A DNA stretch of 64,000 bases from Parabacteroides faecis (GTDB lineage Bacteria > Bacteroidota > Bacteroidia > Bacteroidales > Tannerellaceae), in the NCBI RefSeq assembly GCF_014647375.1, contig NZ_BMPB01000015.1:1-64000 (forward strand), written 5' to 3'. The notes under the pieces were generated by a model, which saw only the letters and a list, made by a program, of their open reading frames with translations, made no database searches and was not told the origin of the DNA. Shown piece after piece: positions 25,044 to 35,628 of this stretch (its first letter is position 1; each line of letters starts with the position of its first letter). The position numbers and the translations under genes were made by a program.

Positions 25044-27821
25044 ATGGTTAAGTTATTTCATTCTTGTTTAATGATATATCCTGTCATCTTATTATTTGTT
25101 TCCGGACTGGATGGGCAGGCACAGGTAGCACCGTTATTGCCGGATACATTCAGAACGGTCGTTCCTGATACTGTGAGACTGGATGATGAGATCGCTGTCG
25201 GATATGCTACCGGCAGGCAGCAGACCATTTCCGGTTCTGTCGATAAAGTTTCCGAGAAACGTATGAACAAGGGATATGTATCCAGTTCGCTGAATGCCTT
25301 GAGCGGGCAGGCGGCGGGTGTCAGTATTTCTACCGGGGCGAACAGGGCGGCAGCGTTGAGTTCTGTCCGGGTTCGGGGAACAACCTCCCTGACAGGGGGA
25401 AACGATCCGTTGGTTATTATCGACGGTGTTTCTTCCGATCTGAATACGCTTAGTTCTATCTATCCGGCGGATATCGAAAGCTTTACCATCCTGAAAGATG
25501 CTTCCGAGACGGCTCAATACGGTTCTCGTGGTGCTTCGGGGGTTATCGAAGTCGCTACGAAGAAAGGAAAAGGCGGTGCGTTCAGTATCAGTTACGATGG
25601 CAGTTTCGGGATCGAGGCGGTCTACAAGAATATGAAGATGTTGTCAGGAGGTGACTTCCGGGCAGTGGCGGCAGACCGTAATATCGAAATACTGGATCTG
25701 GGCTTCAATACGAATTTTCCGGAAGAAATAACCCGGACCGGGATTGTGCAGAACCACCATATCGCTTTGGGGGGAGGTTCTGAAACGTCTAATTATCGTG
25801 CTTCCCTCGGGGTTATGGACCGGGATGGGGTAGTACGAACCAATGATTTGCAGAATTTTACAGTCAAGCTGGATATTGCCCAGCGTGCGTTCAACGACCG
25901 GTTGAAGATTGATCTGGGTGTTTTCGGTTCCCTTCAAAAGAATCGTTATCTGAACGATATCCAGAAGACTTTTTATTCGGCTGCGGCTTTCAACCCGACA
26001 TTCCCGAATCACAGGGATGAACAGACCGGAGCATGGAATGGGGTAACCAATGCCAGCCAGATCACCAATCCGCTTGCCTGGCTGGAAGTAAAAGATGACG
26101 ACTCCAATGCTCACTTTAATACGCATCTCAAGTTTACACTGAAGCTGAGCAAGCAATTGAAGTTTTCCGCCTTCGGTTCTTATACATATAATATAATAGA
26201 TAACTCCCAATATCTGCCGACAACGGTATGGGCACACGGACAAGCCTATAAAGGGGAGAGGAAGATGGAAGACCTGTTGGGGAATCTGATGCTGAGTTAT
26301 TCCAACGATTGGGGTGAGCATCATCTGGATGCGCTGGGTTTGGCAGAGGCACAGAAGAATATATTGACCGGATTTTATACAACGGTCACCAATTTTTCTA
26401 CGGATAAGTTTGGGTATAATAATTTGCAGGCCGGTGCCGTACGGCTTTGGGAAGGAACGAACTCTTATTATGAAGATCCCCGTTTGAGTTCTTTTCTGGG
26501 GCGTGTGAATTATGTGTATGCCGGAAAATATGTCGCAACGGTCAATGCCCGTGCGGATGCTTCTTCGAAAGTCGGTAAGAATAATAAATGGGGGTTCTTT
26601 CCTTCGGTTTCGGCCGCCTGGGTGATAACGGAAGAGGATTTTATGAAACAGTTCACTTTCCTGAACAATCTGAAATTACGTGCCGGTTATGGTTTGTCCG
26701 GTAATCAGGATGCAATAGACAGCTATAATTCCCTGCAGTTGGTTAAGCCTAATGGCGTTGTATCGGTGGGAGGAAGCCCGACGGTAACGATGGGTGTGAT
26801 ACGGAATGCCAATCCCGATCTGAAGTGGGAGGTGAAACGTACCGTGAATGCCGGTATAGATGTCGGTTTTTTCCGTAACCGCTTGTTGATGACGATCGAT
26901 TATTATAATTCGAAAACCAGCGATATGCTTTATCTTTATGATGTGAGTGTTCCTCCTTTTGCTTATAATAAGTTGTTGGCAAACCTGGGTTCTATGCGGA
27001 ATAGCGGTGTAGAGTTGGGTTTCGGGGTTACTCCGTTGCAGACGAAAGATATGGAGCTGAGTGTCAATGTGAATGTGACGTTCCAGCAGAATAAACTATT
27101 ATCGCTGAGTGGTATGTACAACGGTGAATATATGTCGGCTCCCGAATATACCAGTATTTCGGACCTGAACGGCGCCGGTTTTCATGGTGGATATAACCAC
27201 ATTGTTTACCAGGTGGTCGGACAACCGTTAGGTGTCTTTTATCTTCCTCATTGTACCGGGTTGACGCAGCGTGAAGACGGGAGTTACCAGTATGAGATTG
27301 CTGACCTGAATGGTAACGGCGTGAACCTGGAAGATGGCGAAGACCGTTACATCGCTGGACAGGCAACACCAAAGACAATGCTGGGATCGAATATCAGTTT
27401 CCGTTACAAACAGTTTGATATCTCTTTACAGATAAACGGAGCATTCGGCCATAAGATATATAACGGAACTTCTCTTACTTATATGAATATGGGGAGTTTC
27501 CCTGATTACAATGTAATGCAAGGGGCTCCTGAACGAAATATCAAGGACCAGACAGCTACAGATTACTGGCTGGAGAAAGGGGATTATATCAATTTCGATT
27601 ACCTGACTGTCGGTTGGAATGTGCCTTTGGGTAAATGGAGAAAATATGTACAGAATCTGCGTTTGTCCTGTTCTGTCAACAACCTGGCGACGATCACCGG
27701 TTATTCCGGTTTGACGCCGATGATCAATAGTTATATTGTAAATAATACGCTGGGAATAGACGATAAACGGAACTATCCGGTTTACCGCTCTTATACGGTC
27801 GGTTTGAGTTTTCAATTTTAA
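25044..27821 (+). CDS. SusC-like TonB-dependent outer-membrane transporter
   Basis: Energised importer of oligosaccharides or other ligands. Starting at ATG 25044 (a GTG six bases earlier is also in frame), it is 925 residues. A signal peptide precedes a short linker, then the SusC plug (RVRGTTSLTGGNDPLVIIDGV; ESFTILKDASETAQYGSRGASGVIEV) and a long beta-barrel ending in a terminal Phe (GLSFQF). The usual carboxypeptidase-D-like domain before the plug is absent. SusD follows after 6 bases. No sigma/anti-sigma pair, hybrid sensor or glycanase is adjacent, so substrate and regulation are unclear. Confidence 0.93.
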   Translation: MVKLFHSCLMIYPVILLFVSGLDGQAQVAPLLPDTFRTVVPDTVRLDDEIAVGYATGRQQTISGSVDKVSEKRMNKGYVSSSLNALSGQAAGVSISTGANRAAALSSVRVRGTTSLTGGNDPLVIIDGVSSDLNTLSSIYPADIESFTILKDASETAQYGSRGASGVIEVATKKGKGGAFSISYDGSFGIEAVYKNMKMLSGGDFRAVAADRNIEILDLGFNTNFPEEITRTGIVQNHHIALGGGSETSNYRASLGVMDRDGVVRTNDLQNFTVKLDIAQRAFNDRLKIDLGVFGSLQKNRYLNDIQKTFYSAAAFNPTFPNHRDEQTGAWNGVTNASQITNPLAWLEVKDDDSNAHFNTHLKFTLKLSKQLKFSAFGSYTYNIIDNSQYLPTTVWAHGQAYKGERKMEDLLGNLMLSYSNDWGEHHLDALGLAEAQKNILTGFYTTVTNFSTDKFGYNNLQAGAVRLWEGTNSYYEDPRLSSFLGRVNYVYAGKYVATVNARADASSKVGKNNKWGFFPSVSAAWVITEEDFMKQFTFLNNLKLRAGYGLSGNQDAIDSYNSLQLVKPNGVVSVGGSPTVTMGVIRNANPDLKWEVKRTVNAGIDVGFFRNRLLMTIDYYNSKTSDMLYLYDVSVPPFAYNKLLANLGSMRNSGVELGFGVTPLQTKDMELSVNVNVTFQQNKLLSLSGMYNGEYMSAPEYTSISDLNGAGFHGGYNHIVYQVVGQPLGVFYLPHCTGLTQREDGSYQYEIADLNGNGVNLEDGEDRYIAGQATPKTMLGSNISFRYKQFDISLQINGAFGHKIYNGTSLTYMNMGSFPDYNVMQGAPERNIKDQTATDYWLEKGDYINFDYLTVGWNVPLGKWRKYVQNLRLSCSVNNLATITGYSGLTPMINSYIVNNTLGIDDKRNYPVYRSYTVGLSFQF

Positions 27822-27827
27822 TAGTTT

Positions 27828-29459
27828 ATGGCGATGAAGAAGTTTGTTTTGCTTTTCTGTATATTATATAGCTTTGCTTTCCTTTCCTGCAGTAAGTTTC
27901 TGGAAGAGAATCCGAAAGATCAGATATCGGAAGAAGATGCGTATGATAGTGCGACTGCTGTTTATCTGAATACGGTTGCTACGCTTTATAATTATGTGGG
28001 AGGCTATAGCGATAGTCAGGGATTACAGGGAACATACCGGGGAATATACGATCTGAATACATTTACTACCGATGAGGCTATTCTGCCTACACGTGGCGGT
28101 GACTGGTATGACGGTGGTTTCTGGCAAGGTCTTTTCCTGCATAAATGGGGGGTGAGCAGCGATGCTATACGGGCCACGTGGGAGTATTTGTATAAGGTGA
28201 TAGTATTGAGTAATAAGTCACTGGAACGTCTGGACGAATTTTATAAACAGACCGGAAATAAATATATTCCGCCTTATATGGCTGAGGTACGGGCTTTCCG
28301 GGCGATGTATTATTATTATCTGGTGGATATGTTCGGACGTGTTCCTCTTGTGCTGTCATCTTCTACACCGATGAAAGAGGTCAAACAGAGTACGCGTCAG
28401 GAGGTTTTTGAATTTGTTGTGAAAGAATTGCAGGAGACAACTCCCTTATTGAGTCCGGAACGTAGCAACCAGTTCGGTGACTATTATGGTCGTATGACTC
28501 GTCCGGTAGCTTATTTCCTGTTAGCTAAATTAGCCTTAAATGCTGAGGTTTATACGAATAATAACTGGACCAGCGGTAGTCGTCCGGACGGCAGGAACCT
28601 GTTTTTTGAGGTGGGCGGGCAGCGTTTGAATGCCTGGCAGACGGTAATGGCTTATTGTGATTCCATTACCGCATCGGGTTATCGGCTTACGCCTACTTAT
28701 GAAGAGAATTTTTCAGTATTCAATGAAACATCGGTGGAAAATATCTTTACTGTTCCGATGGATAAGAACTTTTATACGAATCAGATGCAATACCTGTTTC
28801 GTTCCCGTCACTATAATCATGCGAAAGCATATGGGTTATCCGGAGAAAACGGCTCTTCTGCCACTCAGGAAGTACTCCGGACTTTTGGTTATGATACGGA
28901 AGAGGTCGATGCCCGTTTCAGTAAATGTTATTTTGCCGGTGTCGTACTCGATCTGAATGGAGATACTGTCCGGCTCGATACCGGAGAGGTGCTGGAGTAT
29001 CTGCCCTGGCTGGTGGATGTGGATATTACCGGCAAACCGTATGAAAAAGTGGCCGGTGCCCGTATGAAGAAATATGCGATAGATAAAACGGCGACTAAAG
29101 ACGGAAAATTGTCGGATAATGATATTGTGTTGTTCCGTTATGCAGATGTCCTCTTGATGAAGAGTGAGGCCAAGGTTAGGAACGGAGAGAACGGGGATGC
29201 GGAACTGAATCAGGTACGTTCCCGTGTCGGTATGGCTGACAGGCAGGCCACATTAGAGAATCTCCTGGCGGAACGGCAAATGGAATTTGCCTGGGAAGGG
29301 TGGAGGAGACAGGATCTGGTTCGCTTCGGACTGTTTACACGTGCCTATAGCAGCCGTCCGCAGTTGCCGGATGAAAGCAGCGGTTATACGACCGTTTTCC
29401 CGATTCCGGAGAATATTTTATTATTGAATGGCAATCTGACACAGAATCCCGGATATTAG
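27828..29459 (+). CDS. SusD-like surface lipoprotein
   Basis: Ligand-capturing partner of the preceding SusC, 543 residues. The lipobox LSC is near residue 20 and is followed by a SusD N-terminus (KFLEENPKDQISEEDAYDSATAV). Family features include the TPR-like helical part (VRAFRAMYYYYLVDMFGRVPLV) and the C-terminal RxxELAFEG-like segment (LLAERQMEFAWEGWRRQDLVRFG) ending in NPGY. It ends with TAG. The pair forms a compact two-gene locus ended by a terminator. Confidence 0.94.
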   Translation: MAMKKFVLLFCILYSFAFLSCSKFLEENPKDQISEEDAYDSATAVYLNTVATLYNYVGGYSDSQGLQGTYRGIYDLNTFTTDEAILPTRGGDWYDGGFWQGLFLHKWGVSSDAIRATWEYLYKVIVLSNKSLERLDEFYKQTGNKYIPPYMAEVRAFRAMYYYYLVDMFGRVPLVLSSSTPMKEVKQSTRQEVFEFVVKELQETTPLLSPERSNQFGDYYGRMTRPVAYFLLAKLALNAEVYTNNNWTSGSRPDGRNLFFEVGGQRLNAWQTVMAYCDSITASGYRLTPTYEENFSVFNETSVENIFTVPMDKNFYTNQMQYLFRSRHYNHAKAYGLSGENGSSATQEVLRTFGYDTEEVDARFSKCYFAGVVLDLNGDTVRLDTGEVLEYLPWLVDVDITGKPYEKVAGARMKKYAIDKTATKDGKLSDNDIVLFRYADVLLMKSEAKVRNGENGDAELNQVRSRVGMADRQATLENLLAERQMEFAWEGWRRQDLVRFGLFTRAYSSRPQLPDESSGYTTVFPIPENILLLNGNLTQNPGY

Positions 29460-29469
29460 CAATCGAATA

Positions 29470-29507
29470 AAAAAAGGATGCCTCCCAGGGAGAGCATCCT
29501 TTTTTTA
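29470..29507. terminator. Terminator between SusD and glgP
   Basis: A hairpin of AGGATGC...GCATCCT with an inner TCCC/GGGA, flanked by A and T runs. It can serve both convergent genes. Confidence 0.88.
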
Positions 29508-29529
29508 CTTAGTTTATATGGAATTCTTT

Positions 29530-32100
29530 TTATAACTGAATCCAGCGAACATATGCGAAGTCCATGCGGTGAGGCAATTCTTTGTTTACAGGGTAAACAC
29601 GGAAGCCCATCTTATGAACACCAGCTTCGCTTGAAGTCGTTTTCAGTTCGAAGAACAGTTTAGAACCTTCTTCTTTCTTCAATTCGAACGGTTTAGTGTA
29701 AAGTAATTCGAGTTGATGGTTTTCAGAATTTTCTTTGGTAACAACCACTTCGGCTCCTAACATTCCCTGAAGATCTTTACGGTCGATCACAAGGTTGAAA
29801 GAGTATTCTTTACCAACAACCGGTCCGTCGATAGCCAGGTCTTTGCTACAGGTGAATGATTCAACCTGGAAGCTATCCCAATGTTCTGCCACTTCTTCTT
29901 TCCAGGCTGCGATCTCTTTTGCTTCTGCAAAGTTTCCTTCACGTAAATGAGCGGAACGAGTAGCCAGCTTGTTATAGAAACGATTGATATAATCGTCCAA
30001 CATACGTTTCATTGTATAGTCGGGAGCGATCTGTGACATGGAATTTTTGATATACTGGATCCATTCAGGAGAATATCCCTTGCTGTTCTTAGCATAATAA
30101 GTCGGGATAAGTTCTGTTTCCAGGATATGGTAGATTGTTGCAGCGTCCAATTGATCTTGGTACTGTTGGTTTTCATAAGTACGCTTGTCGGTCAATGCCC
30201 AACCAGCACCTTCTTTATAACCTTCGTACCACCATCCGTCGAGTACGGAGAAGTTCAGTACACCATTCATTTCAGCTTTTTCACCAGATGTACCGGAAGC
30301 TTCCAGCGGACGTGTCGGAGTGTTCAACCAAACATCGACACCGGCAATCAGGTGACGAGCCAGGCGCATGTCGTAGTTTTCGAGGAAGATGATCTTACCC
30401 AGGAATTCCGGACGGCGTGAGATTTCAACGATGTGTTTGATCAATCCCTGTCCACCACCGTCAGCCGGGTGAGCTTTTCCTGTAAATACAAACTGGATCG
30501 GATATTTTTCATTGTTTACGATCTTAGCCAGACGGTCGAGGTCGGTAAACAGCAGGTGAGCACGTTTGTAAGTTGCGAAACGGCGTCCGAAACCGATCAA
30601 CAGTGCGTTCGGGTTGATCTTTTCAAGTACGGAAACAACCTTTGAAGGATCGCCCTGGTTTTTCAACCAGTTCTGTTTGTACTGAACTTTGATATATTCG
30701 ATCAGCTTTTTCTTTAATGTCTTACGGAGATCCCAGATATCATCGTCGTTGACATTCTGGATAGCTTCCCAGTATTTTTTGTTCGACTGGTCGGTGAAGA
30801 ATTTCTTGTCGAAATGTTCGTAGAAGAAACGTTTCCATTCCGTAGAAGCCCATGTCGGCATGTGTACACCATTGGTAACCCAGCTAACGTGAAGTTCATC
30901 AGGGAAATAACCTTTCCATACCGGAGCGAACATCTTCTGTGATACTTTACCGTGCAACCAGCTTACACCGTTTGCTTCCTGGCAAGTGTTCAAAGCAAAT
31001 ACGCTCATGGAGAACTTTTCGTTGGAACCCGGATTTTCGCGTCCCATATCGATAAATTCCTGCCAGCTGATACCCAGCTTACCTGGGAATTCACCCATAT
31101 AACGACCGAACAGGCCTTCGTCGAAATAGTCGTGTCCGGCAGGAACCGGCGTATGTACTGTATAAAGAGCAGAAGCACGCACAACCTCCAACGCTTGGTT
31201 GAAAGTAAGTCCGTCGTTCTGAATATAGTCAACTAAACGTTGAGCATTGATCAATGCAGCATGACCTTCATTGCAATGGTAGATCTGCTTTTTGATACCC
31301 AATTTATTCAACATCAGGATACCACCGATACCTAACAGATATTCCTGTTTCATACGGTTTTCCCAGTCGCCACCATATAGCTGGTGAGTGATCGAGCGGT
31401 CCCATTCGCTATTCTGAGGAATATCTGTATCCATCAGATACAAAGGCACACGGCCTACGCTTACTTTCCAGATGTGAGCATATACGGTTCTGCCGGGGTA
31501 AGGAACTTCCAAAACCATCGGTTCACCGTTAGACTGTGTAACCTGAGAAAGAGGTAATGAATTGAAATTCTGTGGTTCGTAGTTCGCAATCTGCTGTCCG
31601 TCCATAGACAGGGATTGTGTGAAATATCCGTAGCGATACAGGAATCCGACAGCTGTCAGGTCGATATTACTGTCACTGGCTTCTTTCAGATAATCACCAG
31701 CCAGTACGCCCAGACCACCGGAGTAGATTTTCAGTACGTTGGTAAGTCCGTATTCCATACTGAAATAAGCAACAGAAGGTTTCGTTGCATCAGGTTTAGT
31801 ATCTACATATTCCCTGAAGCCAGCGTAAACTTCCTGTATTTCGGCCATCAATACTTTGTCAGCCTGGATTTCTTCAATGCGTTTGTAAGATAAGCTTTGG
31901 AGCAAAAGTACCGGGTTACCTTCTGTAGATACCCAAAGGTCTTTGTCGATTTTTCCAAATAATTTAGCTCCTTCATGATTCCATACCCACCACAGGTTTG
32001 TCGCCATTTCGTGTAAGGGTTGCAATACTTCAGGAAGCATCGAATGTGAATAAACGTCCTTCCAGATCGGACTGTTTGCGTTATTCGCTTTGATTTTCAT
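29530..32100 (-). CDS. glgP: Alpha-glucan (glycogen) phosphorylase
   Basis: GT35 enzyme releasing glucose-1-phosphate from alpha-1,4-glucan, 856 residues. It is of the bacterial/archaeal GlgP subtype rather than the E. coli MalP/GlgP type. Recognised features are the start [20 protein letters not shown], the glucan-site region NEGHAAL, and the PLP-binding region [19 protein letters not shown] with its lysine. It lies 88 bases downstream of the glycogen synthase gene on the same strand, giving a storage/mobilisation pair. Confidence 0.94.
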   Translation of the reverse strand: MKIKANNANSPIWKDVYSHSMLPEVLQPLHEMATNLWWVWNHEGAKLFGKIDKDLWVSTEGNPVLLLQSLSYKRIEEIQADKVLMAEIQEVYAGFREYVDTKPDATKPSVAYFSMEYGLTNVLKIYSGGLGVLAGDYLKEASDSNIDLTAVGFLYRYGYFTQSLSMDGQQIANYEPQNFNSLPLSQVTQSNGEPMVLEVPYPGRTVYAHIWKVSVGRVPLYLMDTDIPQNSEWDRSITHQLYGGDWENRMKQEYLLGIGGILMLNKLGIKKQIYHCNEGHAALINAQRLVDYIQNDGLTFNQALEVVRASALYTVHTPVPAGHDYFDEGLFGRYMGEFPGKLGISWQEFIDMGRENPGSNEKFSMSVFALNTCQEANGVSWLHGKVSQKMFAPVWKGYFPDELHVSWVTNGVHMPTWASTEWKRFFYEHFDKKFFTDQSNKKYWEAIQNVNDDDIWDLRKTLKKKLIEYIKVQYKQNWLKNQGDPSKVVSVLEKINPNALLIGFGRRFATYKRAHLLFTDLDRLAKIVNNEKYPIQFVFTGKAHPADGGGQGLIKHIVEISRRPEFLGKIIFLENYDMRLARHLIAGVDVWLNTPTRPLEASGTSGEKAEMNGVLNFSVLDGWWYEGYKEGAGWALTDKRTYENQQYQDQLDAATIYHILETELIPTYYAKNSKGYSPEWIQYIKNSMSQIAPDYTMKRMLDDYINRFYNKLATRSAHLREGNFAEAKEIAAWKEEVAEHWDSFQVESFTCSKDLAIDGPVVGKEYSFNLVIDRKDLQGMLGAEVVVTKENSENHQLELLYTKPFELKKEEGSKLFFELKTTSSEAGVHKMGFRVYPVNKELPHRMDFAYVRWIQL

Positions 32101-32188
32101 TATTGTGAGATTTAAAATGATTCAACTTAAAATAAGATGTAAAAAACTGTGGCAAAGATAGGATTATCTCGCTAATTATGAGCCAAAT

Positions 32189-33847
32189 TTAACCATTTCT
32201 TTTGGCCGCAGCTGCTAGTGCATCGCTGAAAGCCTTTTGGTAAAATACGATAAATTTGCTCCATTCAGCCTGCTTTGCCAGTTTGAAACAGCGTTTGCGT
32301 ATTTCTTCAACTTCCTTTTCATCTTTCTTGACGAGCGAGAGAATTGAAGTCGTGATAGCGTCGGCAACATCGAAATAATTGAAGTCTGTCCGTTCGATAA
32401 CGGCAACTCCTTCACTGATGTTTTTGCCGGATACACTTTTTTCCGCCCATAAGCCGAATCCGGCCAGGTTGGTAGTTACTGTCGGTATGCCAAAAGCAAC
32501 ACTTTCCAGTGGTGTGTATCCCCAGGGTTCGTAGTAAGACGGATATACGGTAACATCCATACCGATCAGCAGATCGTAATAGGGTTTATTGAAGATACCG
32601 TCGCGTCCGTCCAGATAGCAGGGTACAAATATGATTTTGAGCTTCTCGGAAGCCTGGTTTGTAAATCCTGCATGTGAGATATAATTTAATACCTTGTCCT
32701 GATCCATCAGGTTCAGCCAGTGGGTAATAAAAGGCATTTGCATGGGAGAGGTCGTCGGAATATTCTTTTCAATGACCTCTTTCAGATCGGCACGTGCATC
32801 ACGGACCCAGGCAGGGACCATCAGGAATGCAACGACTTCGCGCTGTAATTCTCCTGAGTTGCGCACGCGGTTCATGGCCTCGATGAAAACATCGATCCCT
32901 TTGTTGCGGTATTCGTAACGTCCGCTGGTCGATACCAGTAATGCATCCGGAGAGATGGAACATCCCAGGAGTTTTTCAGCTACATTGATCAATGTCTTGC
33001 GGGCTTCTGCACGTTTCTTTGTATATTCTTTTCCTTCGGGAACAAAATTCGGTTCGAAGCCGTTCGGAGTAACAATATCCGGTGCTTTATCCAGTAATTG
33101 TTTACACTCCCTGGCTGTGATATCACTGACCGTCGTGAAGCAGTCGACATGGTGTGCAGCCTGTTTCTCGAGCGAGTGTTTGGCTTCCATGTTCAGTTCT
33201 TTTGCCATCTGGTCGCCGTTGTATCCGTCCATATAGGCATATAAAGCCTTGTTATTACCGGCAATGGAACGCCCGATGGAAGTAGCATGTGTAGTGAACA
33301 GCGTAGCTATGGCAGGAAGTTGCTTTTGAATGTAAAGTGCTCCCATACCCAGCATCCATTCATTGAATAGAGCTGTTACTTTTTTGTCGGAGAGATTATA
33401 GAAGTTGTAAAAACTTTCTATCACTTTTCCTACGGCATAGGCAAAAATACAGGATTCGTCATAGTCACCGTAAGCGTGCATCGAATCTACCCGGAAATTT
33501 TCCCACATGGAGTAGAAAAAAGCGTCTCTCTCACTGAAGAAAGGCTTGAAGTCGACCAAAACGACCGGAGGTGTACCTGGCACGTTCCAGCGTCCGACTT
33601 TCATTTTTAGCTTATCAGTGGTTCTCGCATGTTTTTTCCAATCAGCAAACAGAGTATCATCTTCGATAAAGTCCGGAGCATTTGCGGGGCCCCACACATC
33701 AGGTCCGATAAAAATAACTTTATCATTGAACATCTGTTGCAGAGTATGCGCTTTTGTAGACAGCACTGTGTAAATTCCTCCCACTTTATTACAGACTTCC
33801 CAACTGCTTTCAAAGAGATATTCTGGCGTTGTTGTCTTTGTATCCAT
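32189..33847 (-). CDS. Glycogen synthase, GT3 (eukaryote-like) type
   Basis: Elongates alpha-1,4-glucan from an activated glucose donor, 552 residues. The beginning FESSWEVCNKVGGIYTVLST and the catalytic E-x7-E segment YYEPWGYTPLESVAFGIPTV match the GT3 family (yeast/animal GSY) found in Bacteroidetes, not the GT5 GlgA of E. coli. TTHATSIGRSIAG and NGFEPNFVPEG are further family segments. It is first in the pair with glgP, divergent from the conserved small gene at 33974. Confidence 0.92.
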   Translation of the reverse strand: MDTKTTTPEYLFESSWEVCNKVGGIYTVLSTKAHTLQQMFNDKVIFIGPDVWGPANAPDFIEDDTLFADWKKHARTTDKLKMKVGRWNVPGTPPVVLVDFKPFFSERDAFFYSMWENFRVDSMHAYGDYDESCIFAYAVGKVIESFYNFYNLSDKKVTALFNEWMLGMGALYIQKQLPAIATLFTTHATSIGRSIAGNNKALYAYMDGYNGDQMAKELNMEAKHSLEKQAAHHVDCFTTVSDITARECKQLLDKAPDIVTPNGFEPNFVPEGKEYTKKRAEARKTLINVAEKLLGCSISPDALLVSTSGRYEYRNKGIDVFIEAMNRVRNSGELQREVVAFLMVPAWVRDARADLKEVIEKNIPTTSPMQMPFITHWLNLMDQDKVLNYISHAGFTNQASEKLKIIFVPCYLDGRDGIFNKPYYDLLIGMDVTVYPSYYEPWGYTPLESVAFGIPTVTTNLAGFGLWAEKSVSGKNISEGVAVIERTDFNYFDVADAITTSILSLVKKDEKEVEEIRKRCFKLAKQAEWSKFIVFYQKAFSDALAAAAKRNG

Positions 33848-33973
33848 AAACGATTTTGTTTATAATCAGAGAATTTGAAGCTGCAAAGATACATTATTTT
33901 TATCTTTTTTCCCGCGGTATGAGTTATTTAATAAAGGATTTTGTAGATTTGTAGATAATTTAATTTGAAAATT

Positions 33974-34264
33974 ATGGCTAAGAGAAGAATTTTAAAGAAA
34001 GAAATCGGCTATGTAGCAGGTGAACTATTTTCTGAAGTATTGGTTTGTAGGCTATTTATTCCTGGTGTAGAGGAGGAAAAAGCTGATGTTCTGTTGACTA
34101 GAATATTGGATATGCAGGATGAGTTTATCCGCCGTGCCGGTAGCCCGGATGGCAAAGACAACAAAACGCTGGTGAAAGAGTATTATCGTAAGTTGCGTGT
34201 GGATTTGCAGACGGAAGTAAATGCTATTGCAAACGAAATAGGAGAGCTAAGCAAAGAAAAGTAA
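33974..34264 (+). CDS. Conserved small helical protein, unknown
   Basis: A 96-residue protein starting at ATG 33974 (an upstream TTG at 33965 is less likely). It is highly charged and predicted helical, with no signal peptide or membrane segment. I do not recognise a function. Its stop lies 3 bases before the acyltransferase-like start, so the three genes 33974-35605 form an operon. Confidence 0.75.
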   Translation: MAKRRILKKEIGYVAGELFSEVLVCRLFIPGVEEEKADVLLTRILDMQDEFIRRAGSPDGKDNKTLVKEYYRKLRVDLQTEVNAIANEIGELSKEK

Positions 34265-34267
34265 ATA

Positions 34268-34813
34268 ATGAAGAAAGCTATTAGTAAGGCACTTCTTCGC
34301 ATGGCCGGATGGAAAGTGGGTCCAATGTGCGAAGATGTGCCTAAATGTGTGATATGCGTTGCCCCGCATACCAGCAATTGGGATTTTATTGTCGGAAAGT
34401 TACTTTATACGGCATTAGGGCGTAACGCCAGTTTCCTGATCAAAAAGGACTGGTTTTTTTTCCCCTTTAATTTATTCTTTTCGTGGTTGGGTGGTGTACC
34501 GGTCGACCGGCAGAAACATACTTCTGTGACCGACCAGATGGTTGAGGTATTCAATAAACGTAAGATATTTCAACTGGCTATAACACCGGAAGGCACACGG
34601 AAAAGGGCAGAAGAGTGGAAAAAAGGTTTTTATTATATAGCACAGAAAGCACAGGTTCCTATCATGATCGCTTATTTCGATTATGCAAAGAAGGAAGCTG
34701 GTATCAAAGGATTGTTCTATCCGACTGGTGACGCAGAAAAGGATATTCATACAATCCGCGAATATTACAGAGATGTGACAGCTTGTCACCCGGAAAATTT
34801 CGTACAAGTTTAA
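34268..34813 (+). CDS. PlsC-like lysophospholipid acyltransferase family protein
   Basis: A 181-residue acyltransferase. The catalytic HX4D motif is H34-TSNW-D39, and the acceptor-phosphate motif PEGTR is at 107-111. Hydrophobic residues at 52-74 suggest membrane association. It is shorter than typical PlsC (about 240) and belongs to a compact group of bacterial 1-acyl-glycerol-phosphate-like acyltransferases. The acceptor could be lysophosphatidate or another lipid. Middle gene of a three-gene operon. Confidence 0.85.
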   Translation: MKKAISKALLRMAGWKVGPMCEDVPKCVICVAPHTSNWDFIVGKLLYTALGRNASFLIKKDWFFFPFNLFFSWLGGVPVDRQKHTSVTDQMVEVFNKRKIFQLAITPEGTRKRAEEWKKGFYYIAQKAQVPIMIAYFDYAKKEAGIKGLFYPTGDAEKDIHTIREYYRDVTACHPENFVQV

Positions 34814-34822
34814 TTTACTATT

Positions 34823-35605
34823 ATGGCAGACAGTTTACGTATCAGTATGATCCAGTCCCATATCATTTGGGAAGACAGGGATGAGAATCTTGGTTATTAC
34901 GGAGAATTACTCCGGCGTGTGAGTGGAAAAACGGATATTGCCGTGTTACCGGAAACATTTACGACCGGTTTTTCCATGGAGGTGGAAAGGTTGGCTGATA
35001 CGATGGACGGGCCAACTGTTCCGGCTATAAAAGGCTGGGCTAGTAAATATAACCTTGCTGTTGTGGGTAGCTTTATTGTGAAAGACAATGGAAGCTACTT
35101 CAACCGTGCCTTTTTTATCACTCCCGAAGGGGACGAGTATTATTATGACAAACGTCATTTATTCCGTATGGCTGCTGAAGATAAGCATTTTACTGCCGGG
35201 GATAAGCGTACGATCATTAGCTATAAAGACTGGAATATCTGCTTACAGGTATGTTATGATCTTCGCTTTCCTGTCTGGAGCCGTAACCGGAATAATGAAT
35301 ATGACTTACTAATATATGTAGCCAACTGGCCGGAGGCACGTAAGAAGGTATGGAAGGCATTACTTCCTGCCCGTGCTATTGAGAATATGGCTTATGTTTG
35401 TGGGGTTAACCGGGTGGGGATCGATGGAAAAGGGTTTACTTACCGTGGCGACTCAATGACTTTTTCTCCGAAAGGAAAGAAGTTGGCGGATGCCGGTAAA
35501 CGGGAAGAGATAACCCGTACCTGTACCTTGAACAAGGGAGACCTGGAGGAACTGCGTGCAAAGTTCCCGGCGTGGAAAGATGCCGATACTTTCTCGATAG
35601 GATAA
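34823..35605 (+). CDS. Nitrilase-superfamily amidohydrolase (omega-amidase/YafV-like)
   Basis: A 260-residue carbon-nitrogen hydrolase with the Glu-Lys-Cys triad visible: Glu44 (LPETFTTGF), Lys110 (YYDKRHLF) and Cys144 (LQVCYDLRFP). The overall sequence is closest to YafV/omega-amidases, which hydrolyse 2-oxoglutaramate or 2-oxosuccinamate as metabolite repair. No signal peptide, so cytoplasmic. Last gene of the operon, 9 bases after the acyltransferase. Confidence 0.88.
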   Translation: MADSLRISMIQSHIIWEDRDENLGYYGELLRRVSGKTDIAVLPETFTTGFSMEVERLADTMDGPTVPAIKGWASKYNLAVVGSFIVKDNGSYFNRAFFITPEGDEYYYDKRHLFRMAAEDKHFTAGDKRTIISYKDWNICLQVCYDLRFPVWSRNRNNEYDLLIYVANWPEARKKVWKALLPARAIENMAYVCGVNRVGIDGKGFTYRGDSMTFSPKGKKLADAGKREEITRTCTLNKGDLEELRAKFPAWKDADTFSIG

Positions 35606-35628
35606 TGATTGTTTTTTCTGAATCAAAT

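Noticed and set aside
33965-33973. TTG start for the small conserved gene
   Set aside because: An ATG nine bases downstream gives a more typical start (MAKRRILKKE).
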